The notes under the pieces were generated by a model. That model saw only the letters and a list, made by a program, of their open reading frames with translations. It searched no databases and was not told the DNA's origin. The position numbers and the translations under genes are program-made. A stretch of 64,000 nucleotides of DNA from Corynebacterium sp. NML140438 (GTDB taxonomy: Bacteria; Actinomycetota; Actinomycetes; Mycobacteriales; Mycobacteriaceae). Position 1 is the stretch's first letter. Every line of letters starts with the position of its first letter. The DNA is taken from NCBI RefSeq assembly GCF_001875725.1, contig NZ_MLCQ01000017.1, positions 407,650-471,649 of the forward strand. Direction: 5' to 3'. Positions 26,967-34,557 of this stretch are shown in pieces.

Positions 26967-28013
26967 GTGACTATTGCACCAGAAGGACGCAGGCTACTTC
27001 GCGTAGAAAAGCGCAACGCGCAAACCCCTATTGAGACGAAACCGCGCTGGATCCGCAATGCGGTGAAAACTGGTCCTGAGTACGAGGACATGAAAAAGAA
27101 GGTGAAGGGCGCGTCCCTTCACACAGTGTGCCAAGAGGCTGGCTGCCCGAACATCCACGAGTGCTGGGAGTCGCGAGAGGCAACCTTCCTGATCGGCGGA
27201 GCGAACTGCTCGCGCCGCTGCGACTTCTGCCAGATCAACTCCGCAAAGCCCGAGCCGCTCGACGTCAACGAACCGCAGCGCGTCGCGGAGTCCGTACGCG
27301 AGATGAACCTCAACTATTCCACCATCACGGGCGTGACCCGCGACGACCTCGAGGACGAGGGCGCGTGGCTGTACGCAGAGGTTGTGCGAAAGATTCACGA
27401 GTTGAACCCGCATACTGGCGTCGAAAATCTCACCCCGGACTTTTCCGGCAAGCCGGATTTGCTCCAGGAGGTCTTTGAGGCCCGGCCGGAGGTTTTCGCG
27501 CACAACGTGGAGACTGTGCCACGCATCTTTAAGCGCATTCGTCCGGCGTTCCGCTACGACCGTTCCCTGGACGTGATTCGTCAGGCGCGTGACTTCGGGC
27601 TGATCACTAAGTCGAACCTGATCCTCGGTATGGGTGAGACCCAGGAAGAGGTCATGCAGGCGCTTCAAGACCTGGTGGATGCTGGCACGGACATCATCAC
27701 GATTACGCAGTACCTGCGCCCCGGTCCGATGTACCACCCGATTGACCGTTGGGTAAAGCCTGAGGAGTTCATTGAGTACCGCGACGCGGCCTACGAGATG
27801 GGCTTCGGCGCCGTCATGTCCGGCCCCCTCGTGCGCTCCTCCTACCGCGCGGGCAAGCTCTACGTGGAGGCGATGGAGCACCGCGGTTTGGAACTGCCGG
27901 AGAACCTGCGCCACCTGGCGCAAACATCGAAGGGCGACACCGCCCAGGAGGCATCGACCCTCCTGGAGAAATACGGCGCGTCGAAGGATCACCCGGTAGC
28001 GACGCGCTCCTAG
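26967..28013 (+). CDS. lipA: Lipoyl synthase (radical SAM)
   Basis: Inserts two sulfur atoms into protein-bound octanoyl groups. The 348-aa protein has the auxiliary cluster cysteines [12 protein letters not shown] near 52-63, the radical-SAM motif CSRRCDFC near 82-89, and the C-terminal conserved RSSYRAG that closes the active site. The start is GTG 26967, preceded by TACGGT and 7 nt; the open frame extends to a TTG at 26937 without signals. lipB and lipA complete a lipoylation block with the E2 and glycine-cleavage genes. Confidence 0.95.
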   Translation: MTIAPEGRRLLRVEKRNAQTPIETKPRWIRNAVKTGPEYEDMKKKVKGASLHTVCQEAGCPNIHECWESREATFLIGGANCSRRCDFCQINSAKPEPLDVNEPQRVAESVREMNLNYSTITGVTRDDLEDEGAWLYAEVVRKIHELNPHTGVENLTPDFSGKPDLLQEVFEARPEVFAHNVETVPRIFKRIRPAFRYDRSLDVIRQARDFGLITKSNLILGMGETQEEVMQALQDLVDAGTDIITITQYLRPGPMYHPIDRWVKPEEFIEYRDAAYEMGFGAVMSGPLVRSSYRAGKLYVEAMEHRGLELPENLRHLAQTSKGDTAQEASTLLEKYGASKDHPVATRS

Positions 28014-28051
28014 CTCACTTTGTCCACTTTGGCCTGGCCATGTTCGTGACA

Positions 28052-28057
28052 TAGAGT
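28052..28057 (+). promoter_or_regulatory. -10 hexamer of the DUF4191 gene
   Basis: TAGAGT ends 7 nt before the ATG at 28065; no ribosome-binding site, leaderless inferred. Confidence 0.5.
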
Positions 28058-28064
28058 TGACGAC

Positions 28065-28853
28065 ATGGCTCAGTCGAAGGATAAGGCAGCCCTGAAGGCT
28101 GCGAAGAAGCAAGAGCGCGCAGCGAAGCGCGCAAAGGGAAAGCAGACACGTAGCCAGATCTGGCAGGCGTTTCAGATTCAGCGTAAGCGGGATAAGAAAC
28201 TCATCCCGATTATGCTGGCCTGCCTGCTGGGCGTGGGTCTGCTGTTCTTCTTGATCGGCCTCATTTGGGGCGGCCAGTGGTACATGCTGGCGCTCGGCCT
28301 GGCGTTCGGCACCGTGCTGGCGATGTGGATGTTCACCCGCCGCTTGGAGCGTTCGATGTACGACGAAGTCGGCGACACCCCGGGCGTTGCTGGTTGGACG
28401 CTGGAGAACTTGCGCAACTCCGTCGGCATGGTGTGGATCACCAAGACCGGCGTGCAGGCGAACACCCACATGGATACCGTGCACCGCGTCATTGGCCTGC
28501 CGGGCGTCATCCTTGTCGGTGAGGGCAACGAGAATCGCCTGCGCACTCTGATGAAGAAGGAGTCTCGCCGCGTCGATCGCCTGCTGGCTGGCGTGCCGAT
28601 TCACGAGGTGTACGTGGGCGAAGGCGAAGGCCAGGTCGCAGTGCGCAACCTGCAGAAGCACCTGATGAAGCTGCCACGCCACTACCGCAAGGACGACGTA
28701 TACGCGATGAGCGCCAAGCTCGAGGCGATGGATGCGCGCACGCAGCCGGGCCAGATGCCTGGCCTGCCTGGTGGCCCGTTGCCGAAGCAAGCTCAGAACA
28801 TGGCTGGAATGAACCGCCGTATGCGCCGGATGCAGCAGCGTCAAGGCAAGTAA
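28065..28853 (+). CDS. DUF4191 membrane protein
   Basis: Conserved actinobacterial integral membrane protein of unknown function, always near lipA (Rv2219 in M. tuberculosis). The 262-aa product has a very basic N-terminus (KAAKKQERAAKRAKGKQ), two adjacent helices at about 46-66 and 70-90, and a cytoplasmic domain with GWTLENLRNSVGM and RRVDRLLAGVPIHEV, then an unstructured Pro/Gly/Met-rich tail ending in basic RRMRRMQQRQGK. A role in lipoylation is guessed only from position. Confidence 0.85.
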   Translation: MAQSKDKAALKAAKKQERAAKRAKGKQTRSQIWQAFQIQRKRDKKLIPIMLACLLGVGLLFFLIGLIWGGQWYMLALGLAFGTVLAMWMFTRRLERSMYDEVGDTPGVAGWTLENLRNSVGMVWITKTGVQANTHMDTVHRVIGLPGVILVGEGNENRLRTLMKKESRRVDRLLAGVPIHEVYVGEGEGQVAVRNLQKHLMKLPRHYRKDDVYAMSAKLEAMDARTQPGQMPGLPGGPLPKQAQNMAGMNRRMRRMQQRQGK

Positions 28854-28855
28854 GT

Positions 28856-30121
28856 ATGTCTTCCTTCGACATGGGCGTCGAGGCCAGCACCGCGCTGCGC
28901 CTCGGCGCTCTTTTGTTGTCCGCGGGCGCGCCCGGCTACCGGGTCACCCGCGCCGTGAAGCGTTGCGCGCGTGCGATGCACTTCGATGACGCGGACGTCG
29001 TCGTCGGCTTCGACACGATTACGTGCACCGTGCACCGCGGGGATAACTTCCGCACACTCGTGGCGGATCTCCCGCTGCCTGGGGTGAACGCGTCGCGCAT
29101 CGAGGCGCTCGAAAACCTCACGAAGCACGAGATGCACCGCTACACCACCGCGGAGGAGATCAACGCCGCCATCGACGAGATTGAGGCGATCCCAACCCCG
29201 CGCTGGGGTCCGCTGACGTCCAGCTGCGCGGCTGGCCTTGCGTGCGGTGGCTTCGCTGTGCTGAACCATTTCTCGTACTTCACCGCGCTGCTGGTGATTA
29301 TTGCGGCTGGTGTGGGCCAGTACGTGCGGCTGCGCTTGGCGCGTCGACACCTCCTGCAGCTTGGTGTGGTGATGGCGGCGGCGCTCGTCTCGACGCTGCT
29401 GTTCCTGGCCCTCGCGTGGGCACTGCCCCACTCCGACTTTGAGCTTTCCGCGGGCTTCGTCCCCGCCATTTTGTACCTGGTGCCGGGCTTTCCGCTGTTC
29501 GTTTCCCTGATGGATCTTTCCTGCTTCGACTTCACATCAGGCCTGCCAAGGTTGTTCTTCGCGCTCGAGGTGGTCATCACCATGATGCTCACCGTGGCAG
29601 TGGTCGCGATGGTCACCGACGCACCCGCGCCGAGCACGGTCAGCACTACGCCGGACCCCTCGTTTTACGGGGCGGCTGCGCTCGCCAGCTTCGTGTCCGT
29701 GGGCGGGTTCGCCATCTTGTTTAACGCCTCTCGTAGGATGACACTGCTGGCAGCCACGCTCGGCACCGTCGCGAATGTGTTGCGCCTCATGCTTGTCGAC
29801 GCCCACGTGGAATACTTCCTCGCCTGCCTGTTAGGCACCCTCGTGATCGGTATTCTTGGTTCCTGGCTGGGCCAGCATTTCAGGGTGCCGCGCACGACGG
29901 TGACCATCCCCGCCGCCGTCGTGATGATCCCTGGCCCCACCATCTATGCGGCCCTGCACCAGATCACCAACGGCAACATCTCCGCCGCAATCGACTCGAC
30001 CACCACCGTCGTGCTCACGGTGCTGTTCCTCTCGGGCGGCCTGACGGTTGCGCGACTGCTCACCGACAAGAACTGGGCGTTCCAGCGCACCGTGGAATTC
30101 CGCCCCCTCGACGAGCCCTAG
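28856..30121 (+). CDS. ThrE-like threonine/serine exporter family protein
   Basis: 421-aa member of the ThrE family (DUF1212 plus DUF3815). The N-terminal cytoplasmic domain reads LRLGALLLSAGAPGYRVTRAVKR (about 13-35), the family signature, and is followed from about 120 by ten predicted membrane helices, with a loop PGFPLFVSLMDLSCFDFTSG near 205. The start is 2 bp after the DUF4191 stop, so both are co-translated. C. glutamicum thrE itself is elsewhere, so this is a paralogue; its substrate is not known. Its stop codon overlaps the stop of the convergent RDD gene. Confidence 0.82.
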   Translation: MSSFDMGVEASTALRLGALLLSAGAPGYRVTRAVKRCARAMHFDDADVVVGFDTITCTVHRGDNFRTLVADLPLPGVNASRIEALENLTKHEMHRYTTAEEINAAIDEIEAIPTPRWGPLTSSCAAGLACGGFAVLNHFSYFTALLVIIAAGVGQYVRLRLARRHLLQLGVVMAAALVSTLLFLALAWALPHSDFELSAGFVPAILYLVPGFPLFVSLMDLSCFDFTSGLPRLFFALEVVITMMLTVAVVAMVTDAPAPSTVSTTPDPSFYGAAALASFVSVGGFAILFNASRRMTLLAATLGTVANVLRLMLVDAHVEYFLACLLGTLVIGILGSWLGQHFRVPRTTVTIPAAVVMIPGPTIYAALHQITNGNISAAIDSTTTVVLTVLFLSGGLTVARLLTDKNWAFQRTVEFRPLDEP

Positions 30122-30594
30122 CTGCGGATCACGGTCGTGTTCGTGGCACGATCGTGCATGCCGCGGCCGTCGGCGTCGACAAGTGCTGCGGGCAGAATAA
30201 ACGCGGTGAGTAACGTGCGCACTGCCGCGCGCCACAGCCCGACGGGCTCCTCCGCGTCGACGCGAGCAACCCCCATCCCGAGGACTGCCATGCCTGGCGT
30301 ACGCGCGAACAGCCAACCGCAAACGATGCCCAACACGATCCACAACAGATACGTCAGCGTGGAGGTTCCACCGAAAACGGTGGTATTCGCATGGATGAAC
30401 GCAGCAACAGCCCAGGCAATCGCCCAATCGATCGCGACGCCTCCCATGCGCCGCGCCACCGACGCCTGCGCACCTGCGCCCTCCTTCGGCAGCCCAAGGA
30501 ACTGCCCGGGGTAATCGGGGATCGCGTCATCGCCTTTGAACTGGCCCGGAAGCTCCGGGCCGTCGAGCCATCGTTTTCCTTGGGATGCAGACAT
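30118..30594 (-). CDS. RDD-family membrane protein
   Basis: 158-aa protein with the RDD start (VARRMGGVAIDWAIAWAV, near 47-64) and three helices, the second containing LLWIVLGIVCGWLF and the third after RAAVRTLLTAF. The acidic and proline-rich N-terminus is typical of actinobacterial RDD proteins. Start 30594 follows TAGGCT by 7 nt; the longer frame to 30798 would overlap the glnA coding region. Transcribed divergently from glnA and convergent with the ThrE-like gene, sharing stop-codon bases. Confidence 0.85.
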   Translation of the reverse strand: MSASQGKRWLDGPELPGQFKGDDAIPDYPGQFLGLPKEGAGAQASVARRMGGVAIDWAIAWAVAAFIHANTTVFGGTSTLTYLLWIVLGIVCGWLFARTPGMAVLGMGVARVDAEEPVGLWRAAVRTLLTAFILPAALVDADGRGMHDRATNTTVIRS

Positions 30595-30601
30595 GCGACA
30601 T

Positions 30602-30607
30602 AGCCTA
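30602..30607 (-). promoter_or_regulatory. -10 hexamer of the RDD gene
   Basis: TAGGCT on the minus strand ends 7 nt before the ATG at 30594; leaderless inferred. Confidence 0.5.
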
Positions 30608-30628
30608 TCCTCTTTTCCCGAAAAGCTG

Positions 30629-30657
30629 TTACAGAACGGGGTGCTACGCGCTAGAAT
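30629..30657 (+). promoter_or_regulatory. glnA promoter
   Basis: TTACAG (-35) and TAGAAT (-10) are separated by 17 nt. The predicted start point lies about 33 nt before the GTG start, leaving room for the GAAGGAG ribosome-binding site. No convincing AmtR box (CTAT-N6-ATAG) was seen. Confidence 0.6.
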
Positions 30658-30696
30658 TGTGCGGAGTTCCCAACGCCGTCCGAAGGAGAAAAGGTC

Positions 30697-32133
30697 GTGT
30701 CTTTCGAAACTATCGAAGACGTAAAGAAGTTCATTCAGGACGAGAATGTGGAGTTTGTCGACGTCCGATTCACCGACGTCCCTGGCATCGAACACCACTT
30801 CTCCATCCCTGCCTCCATGTTTGACGAAACCGTCATGGAAGAAGGCCTCGCCTTCGACGGCTCATCCATTCGTGGTTTTACCACCATCGAAGAGTCCGAC
30901 ATGACGCTCATGCCGGATCTTGCCACCGCAAAACTCGACCAGTTCCGCGCAGCGAAGACCCTGAACGTGAAGTTCTTCGTCAACGACCCGTTTACCTTCG
31001 AGCCGTTCTCCCGCGACCCACGCAACGTCGCGCGCAAGGCAGAGCAATACCTGTCCTCCACCGGCATCGCAGATACCTGCAGCTTCGGCGCCGAGGCCGA
31101 GTTCTACCTGTTCGACTCCATCCGTTACGAAGTCGAAGGGCACCGCGCGTTCTACGAGATCGACGCCGAAGAAGGCTGGTGGAACCGCGGCAAAGAAACC
31201 GATGCTTTTGGTGGGCCGAACCTCGGCTACCACAACCGCGTCAAGGGCGGCTACTTCCCCGTCCCACCACACGATAAGACCGTCGACGTGCGTGACGCCA
31301 TGGTCAAGAACCTCCGCGAATCCGGCTTCGAAATCGAACGCTTCCACCGCGAAGTCGGCAACGGCGGCCAGCAGGAAATCAACTACCGCTTCAACACCCT
31401 GCTGCACGCGGCTGACGACCTGCAGGACTTCAAGTACATCGTCAAGAACACCGCCACCCAGTACGGCAAGACGGCGACGTTCATGCCGAAGCCCCTGGCC
31501 GGTGACAACGGTTCCGGCATGCACGCCCACCAGTCCCTCTGGAAGGACGGCAAGCCACTGTTCTACGACGAGAACGGCTACGGCGGACTCTCCGACATCG
31601 CCCGTTGGTACATCGGCGGCATCCTCGAACACGCCGGCGCTGTCCTGGCGTTCACCAACCCGACGCTGAACTCCTACCACCGCCTTGTCCCCGGCTTCGA
31701 GGCCCCAATCAACCTGGTGTACTCCCAGCGCAACCGCTCCGCCGCGATCCGCATCCCGATCACCGGCACCAACCCGAAGGCGAAGCGCATCGAGTTCCGC
31801 GCACCGGACCCATCGGGCAACCCGTACCTCGGCTTCGCCGCGATGATGATGGCAGGCCTCGACGGTGTGAAGAACCGCATCGAACCGCACGCTCCGGTGG
31901 ACAAGGACCTGTACGAGCTGCCACCGGAGGAAGCCAAGGACATCCCGCAGGCGCCGACCTCACTCGAAGCCTCGCTGCAGGCCCTGCAGGACGACTACGA
32001 ATTCCTCACCGAAGGCGACGTCTTCACCGAAGACCTCATCGACACGTATGTGAAGCTGAAGTACGACAGCGAGATCACCCCGGCGCGCCTGCGCCCGACG
32101 CCGCTGGAGTTTGAGCTCTACTTTGACTGCTGA
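30697..32133 (+). CDS. glnA: Glutamine synthetase type I
   Basis: ATP-dependent amidation of glutamate, the main ammonium-assimilating enzyme, a cytoplasmic dodecamer. The 478-aa protein has [11 protein letters not shown] near 50, the metal-ligand stretch [11 protein letters not shown] near 222, the ATP-site NRSAAIRIP near 345, and the adenylylation site [10 protein letters not shown] with Tyr406, the target of GlnE encoded at 50,236-53,280. GTG start with a GAAGGAG ribosome-binding site. Followed by a terminator at 32164. Adenylylation control is therefore expected. Confidence 0.97.
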   Translation: MSFETIEDVKKFIQDENVEFVDVRFTDVPGIEHHFSIPASMFDETVMEEGLAFDGSSIRGFTTIEESDMTLMPDLATAKLDQFRAAKTLNVKFFVNDPFTFEPFSRDPRNVARKAEQYLSSTGIADTCSFGAEAEFYLFDSIRYEVEGHRAFYEIDAEEGWWNRGKETDAFGGPNLGYHNRVKGGYFPVPPHDKTVDVRDAMVKNLRESGFEIERFHREVGNGGQQEINYRFNTLLHAADDLQDFKYIVKNTATQYGKTATFMPKPLAGDNGSGMHAHQSLWKDGKPLFYDENGYGGLSDIARWYIGGILEHAGAVLAFTNPTLNSYHRLVPGFEAPINLVYSQRNRSAAIRIPITGTNPKAKRIEFRAPDPSGNPYLGFAAMMMAGLDGVKNRIEPHAPVDKDLYELPPEEAKDIPQAPTSLEASLQALQDDYEFLTEGDVFTEDLIDTYVKLKYDSEITPARLRPTPLEFELYFDC

Positions 32134-32163
32134 TCTATGAGGCCGGGCTGTGCTCGGTGCTTG

Positions 32164-32199
32164 CCCACGGTTTCCGTCGCGGTTGCCGTGGGTTTTTCT
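32164..32199 (+). terminator. glnA terminator
   Basis: Stem CCCACGG/CCGTGGG (32164-32170 with 32186-32192) followed by TTTTTCTTT. Confidence 0.9.
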
Positions 32200-32240
32200 T
32201 TGCCGTCTTCGTTTGCTTCGGGTCTGCTCCGGAGCTTTCG

Positions 32241-32314
32241 CACCAAATTCCTCGTTTCCGGCTCGGCGCTGTTGCGTTTGCCCAGGTGGCGGAAAATTTA
32301 GCTGGATTGTGGTG
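32241..32314 (+). repeat. 76-nt dispersed element, copy A (74 nt)
   Basis: Begins CACCAAATTC, has GTTTGCCCAGGT in the middle and ends GGATTGTGGTG. Ends are imperfect inverted repeats (CACCAAATTCC against CACCACAATCC). Two single-base gaps relative to copies B and C. Confidence 0.75.
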
Positions 32315-32437
32315 CGCCTGGTCAGGGTTCAGTGACAAAAGACGCAACCACTTTTGGACCATATATTCAAACGCGCAGGTAGATAAAGGCCTGGCGGTTT
32401 ACGGGTGCGACATTTGTCACTGCATCGCGGGCAAGGA

Positions 32438-32513
32438 CACCAAATTCGCCATTCCTCAGAAAGGCGCCGCCGCGTTTCCCCAGGTTCCGGAAGTTCGAGA
32501 AGGGATTGTGGTG
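32438..32513 (+). repeat. 76-nt dispersed element, copy B
   Basis: Begins CACCAAATTC, centre GTTTCCCCAGGT at element positions 37-48, ends GGATTGTGGTG. Same orientation as copy A, 197 bp apart start to start. Confidence 0.8.
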
Positions 32514-32528
32514 CACAGTGTTGCGCGG

Positions 32529-32586
32529 GGGTATCTAGTAACACCGTGGTGACTATCGGAGAACGCAATGGTGGGTATCGAGTAAC
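32529..32586 (+). repeat. Paired GGGTATC(T/G)AGTAAC direct repeats (IS21-type terminus)
   Basis: The 14-mer GGGTATCTAGTAAC at 32529-32542 recurs as GGGTATCGAGTAAC at 32573-32586. IS21-family ends characteristically carry several such internal repeats, and a transposase N-terminus begins 68 bp downstream. Confidence 0.55.
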
Positions 32587-32653
32587 GCTTTGGGAGAAGA
32601 TTCTTCTGACCGCGCGGCAAAAGGGCACGCGGCATCATCAGAGGAGTCCGATC

Positions 32654-32880
32654 GTGAGTGATTACCGGGCCGTGATGGACCTTGTCTTACAAGGCCGGTC
32701 CATCGCCAAATCTGCTCGACTGTGCGATGCTCACACACCACAGTCCAAAAAGCCCGCCACACAATGGCGGCACACCAGATCACAACCTGCGAACAACTCG
32801 CCGGTATTACCGACGAAGAAATGGCCACATGGTTTGTTTATGGCCGACACCTTGCCCAAGGCGACTTCGTGCCCTTTCTT
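32654..32880 (+). pseudogene. IS21-family transposase (IstA) N-terminal remnant, frameshifted
   Basis: From a GTG at 32654 the frame reads SDYRAVMDLVLQGRSIAKSARL, then continues after a shift near 32720 in another frame as CSHTTVQKARHTMAAHQ and ITDEEMATWFVYGRHLAQGDFVPF. Together these resemble the helix-turn-helix N-domain of IS21 IstA transposases. Similarity stops at about 32880, where sequence of the opposing MFS gene begins; the catalytic DDE region and istB are missing. So it is a truncated, inactive copy. Confidence 0.7.
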
Positions 32881-34103
32881 CCATTTATCCCTGCCGAGAC
32901 ACCTGCCCATACAACAGCAAAAATGGCCAACAGGGTAAAACCAACGCTTAACACTGCAGACGGGGAGAATGTTTGGATGAATATTGAAGCAAGCATCAGC
33001 GTAGATACGGCTCCAATTCGCCCACAGACACTAGCCAAAGACGTAACCGCGCTAATGCGCTCCTCTGACGAGGATTTTCGTATCCCGTACGTGGAATAGT
33101 TGGAAAGAGCAATGAGTAGAAATACTACGAAACCATAAAATAGCACGTACCACATTTCGCTTATTGCGTCAATGAGCAACGCACACAGGACAAAAACTGC
33201 ACTGCCGATTCCGACAAGAATCTTTTTCCTGAAAAGGCGCTCAACGGGAAGATACGATCCTAAAAACGAGATCGCTATGAAAGCTAGGTAGAGCCAAATC
33301 AGTGCGCCATCCGGAAAACCTTTTTCCAACGCAATTGCTTGCCATAATTGCATGTGAAGTTGCATAAAGGCTTGGACAAGAATCGCCAGTAGAAGATACT
33401 TCTTCAATGAAGGAGAATTTCGCATTTCTTTGATCGTTAACCTCGCGTGATTCTTGATTTCGCGAAGTAGGCCCTGCATATTCGAATTTTCCTGTGAGTG
33501 CTGCTCGGGGATCCGGAAGAAAAACACAATTGACATGATTGCCAGAAGCGCCATCGCAAACGAAATGAAATATATATTCACGCCGATCGTCGTGAATAGA
33601 ATGGCGCCGACAGTGCTGCCGATCATCATTCCGAGGAAGTTGCTTTGGTTTTCTTTTCTTACGAGCCAAGAAATGCGGTGTACGGTGGCAGCTTCTTGCT
33701 CTGATCTGTTCTTAGCATTATTCACTAAGGCCGCATCGAGGGTGCCGGAATCTAAAGCACTTGCAAATCCGTACACAATCCAAGCAATCAAAAGAGTCGG
33801 AAAACTGTGGCCGAATATTACGACCAGGAAGAAAACGCATAGTACTAGGCGCGAAAAGATATAGACCCACCGTCGACTAACGATATCTGCGATGGCCCCA
33901 CTTGGGAACTCAAATAAAAGAACCGACAAGCTAAAAGCTGCTTGTATTATTAGAATCTGCGAAAGTGACAGACCCTTTTCTAACAAAAGTGGCGTAAGTA
34001 TCGCATGGGGTATCGAAAGCCCTACGGTTGTTAAAAGTTGGGCTGCAAAATAAGGGGTTGCCACATCTTTGAACAACCAATTCTTTGAGTGTTTATTTGC
34101 CAT
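32838..34103 (-). CDS. MFS transporter, A+T-rich, 3' end fused to transposase remnant
   Basis: 421-aa major facilitator with 12 predicted helices; helix 2-3 loop FEFPSGAIADIVSRR is the MFS motif A region. The region is visibly richer in A+T than its neighbours and in codon choice (many AAA, ATT, TTT), so it is probably acquired. The last 14 residues (GRKGTKSPWARCRP) are translated from the antisense of the IstA remnant, so the natural C-terminus was replaced at a junction near 32880. The start at 34103 lacks a clear ribosome-binding site. Substrate unknown. A drug or peptide exporter is possible. Confidence 0.8.
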   Translation of the reverse strand: MANKHSKNWLFKDVATPYFAAQLLTTVGLSIPHAILTPLLLEKGLSLSQILIIQAAFSLSVLLFEFPSGAIADIVSRRWVYIFSRLVLCVFFLVVIFGHSFPTLLIAWIVYGFASALDSGTLDAALVNNAKNRSEQEAATVHRISWLVRKENQSNFLGMMIGSTVGAILFTTIGVNIYFISFAMALLAIMSIVFFFRIPEQHSQENSNMQGLLREIKNHARLTIKEMRNSPSLKKYLLLAILVQAFMQLHMQLWQAIALEKGFPDGALIWLYLAFIAISFLGSYLPVERLFRKKILVGIGSAVFVLCALLIDAISEMWYVLFYGFVVFLLIALSNYSTYGIRKSSSEERISAVTSLASVCGRIGAVSTLMLASIFIQTFSPSAVLSVGFTLLAIFAVVWAGVSAGINGRKGTKSPWARCRP

Positions 34104-34544
34104 GGTGATTTATCGAAGAATCGAAGAGCAGACGGGGCAATAGCTATCAACTCGCAAAAGGACATTCCATGGGGGCGACCTTGAGCCGACCATGAAACAT
34201 AAAGAAGCTGGCTATCTCACCTACCGTGGTAAGAAGTCCTCCCCTGAAGGACTTATCGCCAGCTGTGCCGTAATGATAACCAATGATCCTCACCGATTCA
34301 AGAGTTTTATGAGATGTTTCATGCGCAGACAGCACTGAGGTTATCCTCGTTTGCCCGAGTTTGAAGAGTAACAGTTTGCTTACTCGCAACGTGCCTTCCG
34401 GCAGACCGAGGGGCTATCGCTTGCATACCATCGCCACTACTCCATCAGGCAGCAAGGGACTGCTGGGAGGAGATCATCGGGTGCAAGCAACTCTCGTCTT
34501 TGAAAGTCTGTAGGTAGGCGCATCACAATGTCGGGACCGCCATA
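34104..34544. other. Low-information region between MFS gene and AddB-like gene
   Basis: Contains one doubtful 80-codon frame (34147-34389, minus) and a 9-bp inverted repeat ATGAAACAT/ATGTTTCAT (34192-34200, 34314-34322). The latter could be part of an RNA leader of the MFS gene. Nothing else recognised up to the AddB-like promoter. Confidence 0.4.
34147..34389 (-). CDS. Doubtful small protein upstream of the MFS gene
   Basis: 80 codons from a TTG start with GGAAGG 4 nt upstream, 43 bp before the MFS start and in the same orientation. The product has a basic N-terminus and a C-terminal half with GDKSFRGGLLTTVGEIASFF and one Cys near the end. I recognise no family. It could be a small peptide exported by the neighbour, part of a regulatory leader, or a chance frame. 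Confidence is low. Confidence 0.25.
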   Translation of the reverse strand: MRVSKLLLFKLGQTRITSVLSAHETSHKTLESVRIIGYHYGTAGDKSFRGGLLTTVGEIASFFMFHGRLKVAPMECPFAS

Positions 34545-34550
34545 TAGAGT
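34545..34550 (+). promoter_or_regulatory. -10 hexamer of the AddB-like gene
   Basis: TAGAGT ends 7 nt before the ATG at 34558 and decides that start over the ATG at 34528; leaderless inferred. Confidence 0.5.
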
Positions 34551-34557
34551 ACGAACT

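Larger units (their letters stand above)
32200..32653. other. Repeat-bearing intergenic region after glnA
   Basis: No supported gene. Contains two copies of a 76-nt element (32241-32314 and 32438-32513) and two GGGTATC(T/G)AGTAAC direct repeats just before the IS21-like remnant. An open frame across 32157-32552 covers the glnA terminator and both repeats and is not credible. Confidence 0.6.

Noticed and set aside
30595..30625. AmtR operator upstream of glnA
   Set aside because: ATAG-C-CTAT is present but the order and spacing do not match CTAT-N6-ATAG.
32157..32552. 131-codon open frame after glnA
   Set aside because: It runs through the glnA terminator and two repeat elements and has no ribosome-binding site.
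34147..34389. Lanthipeptide or lasso-peptide precursor
   Set aside because: No leader or core signature and no modification enzymes nearby; kept only as a doubtful small frame.
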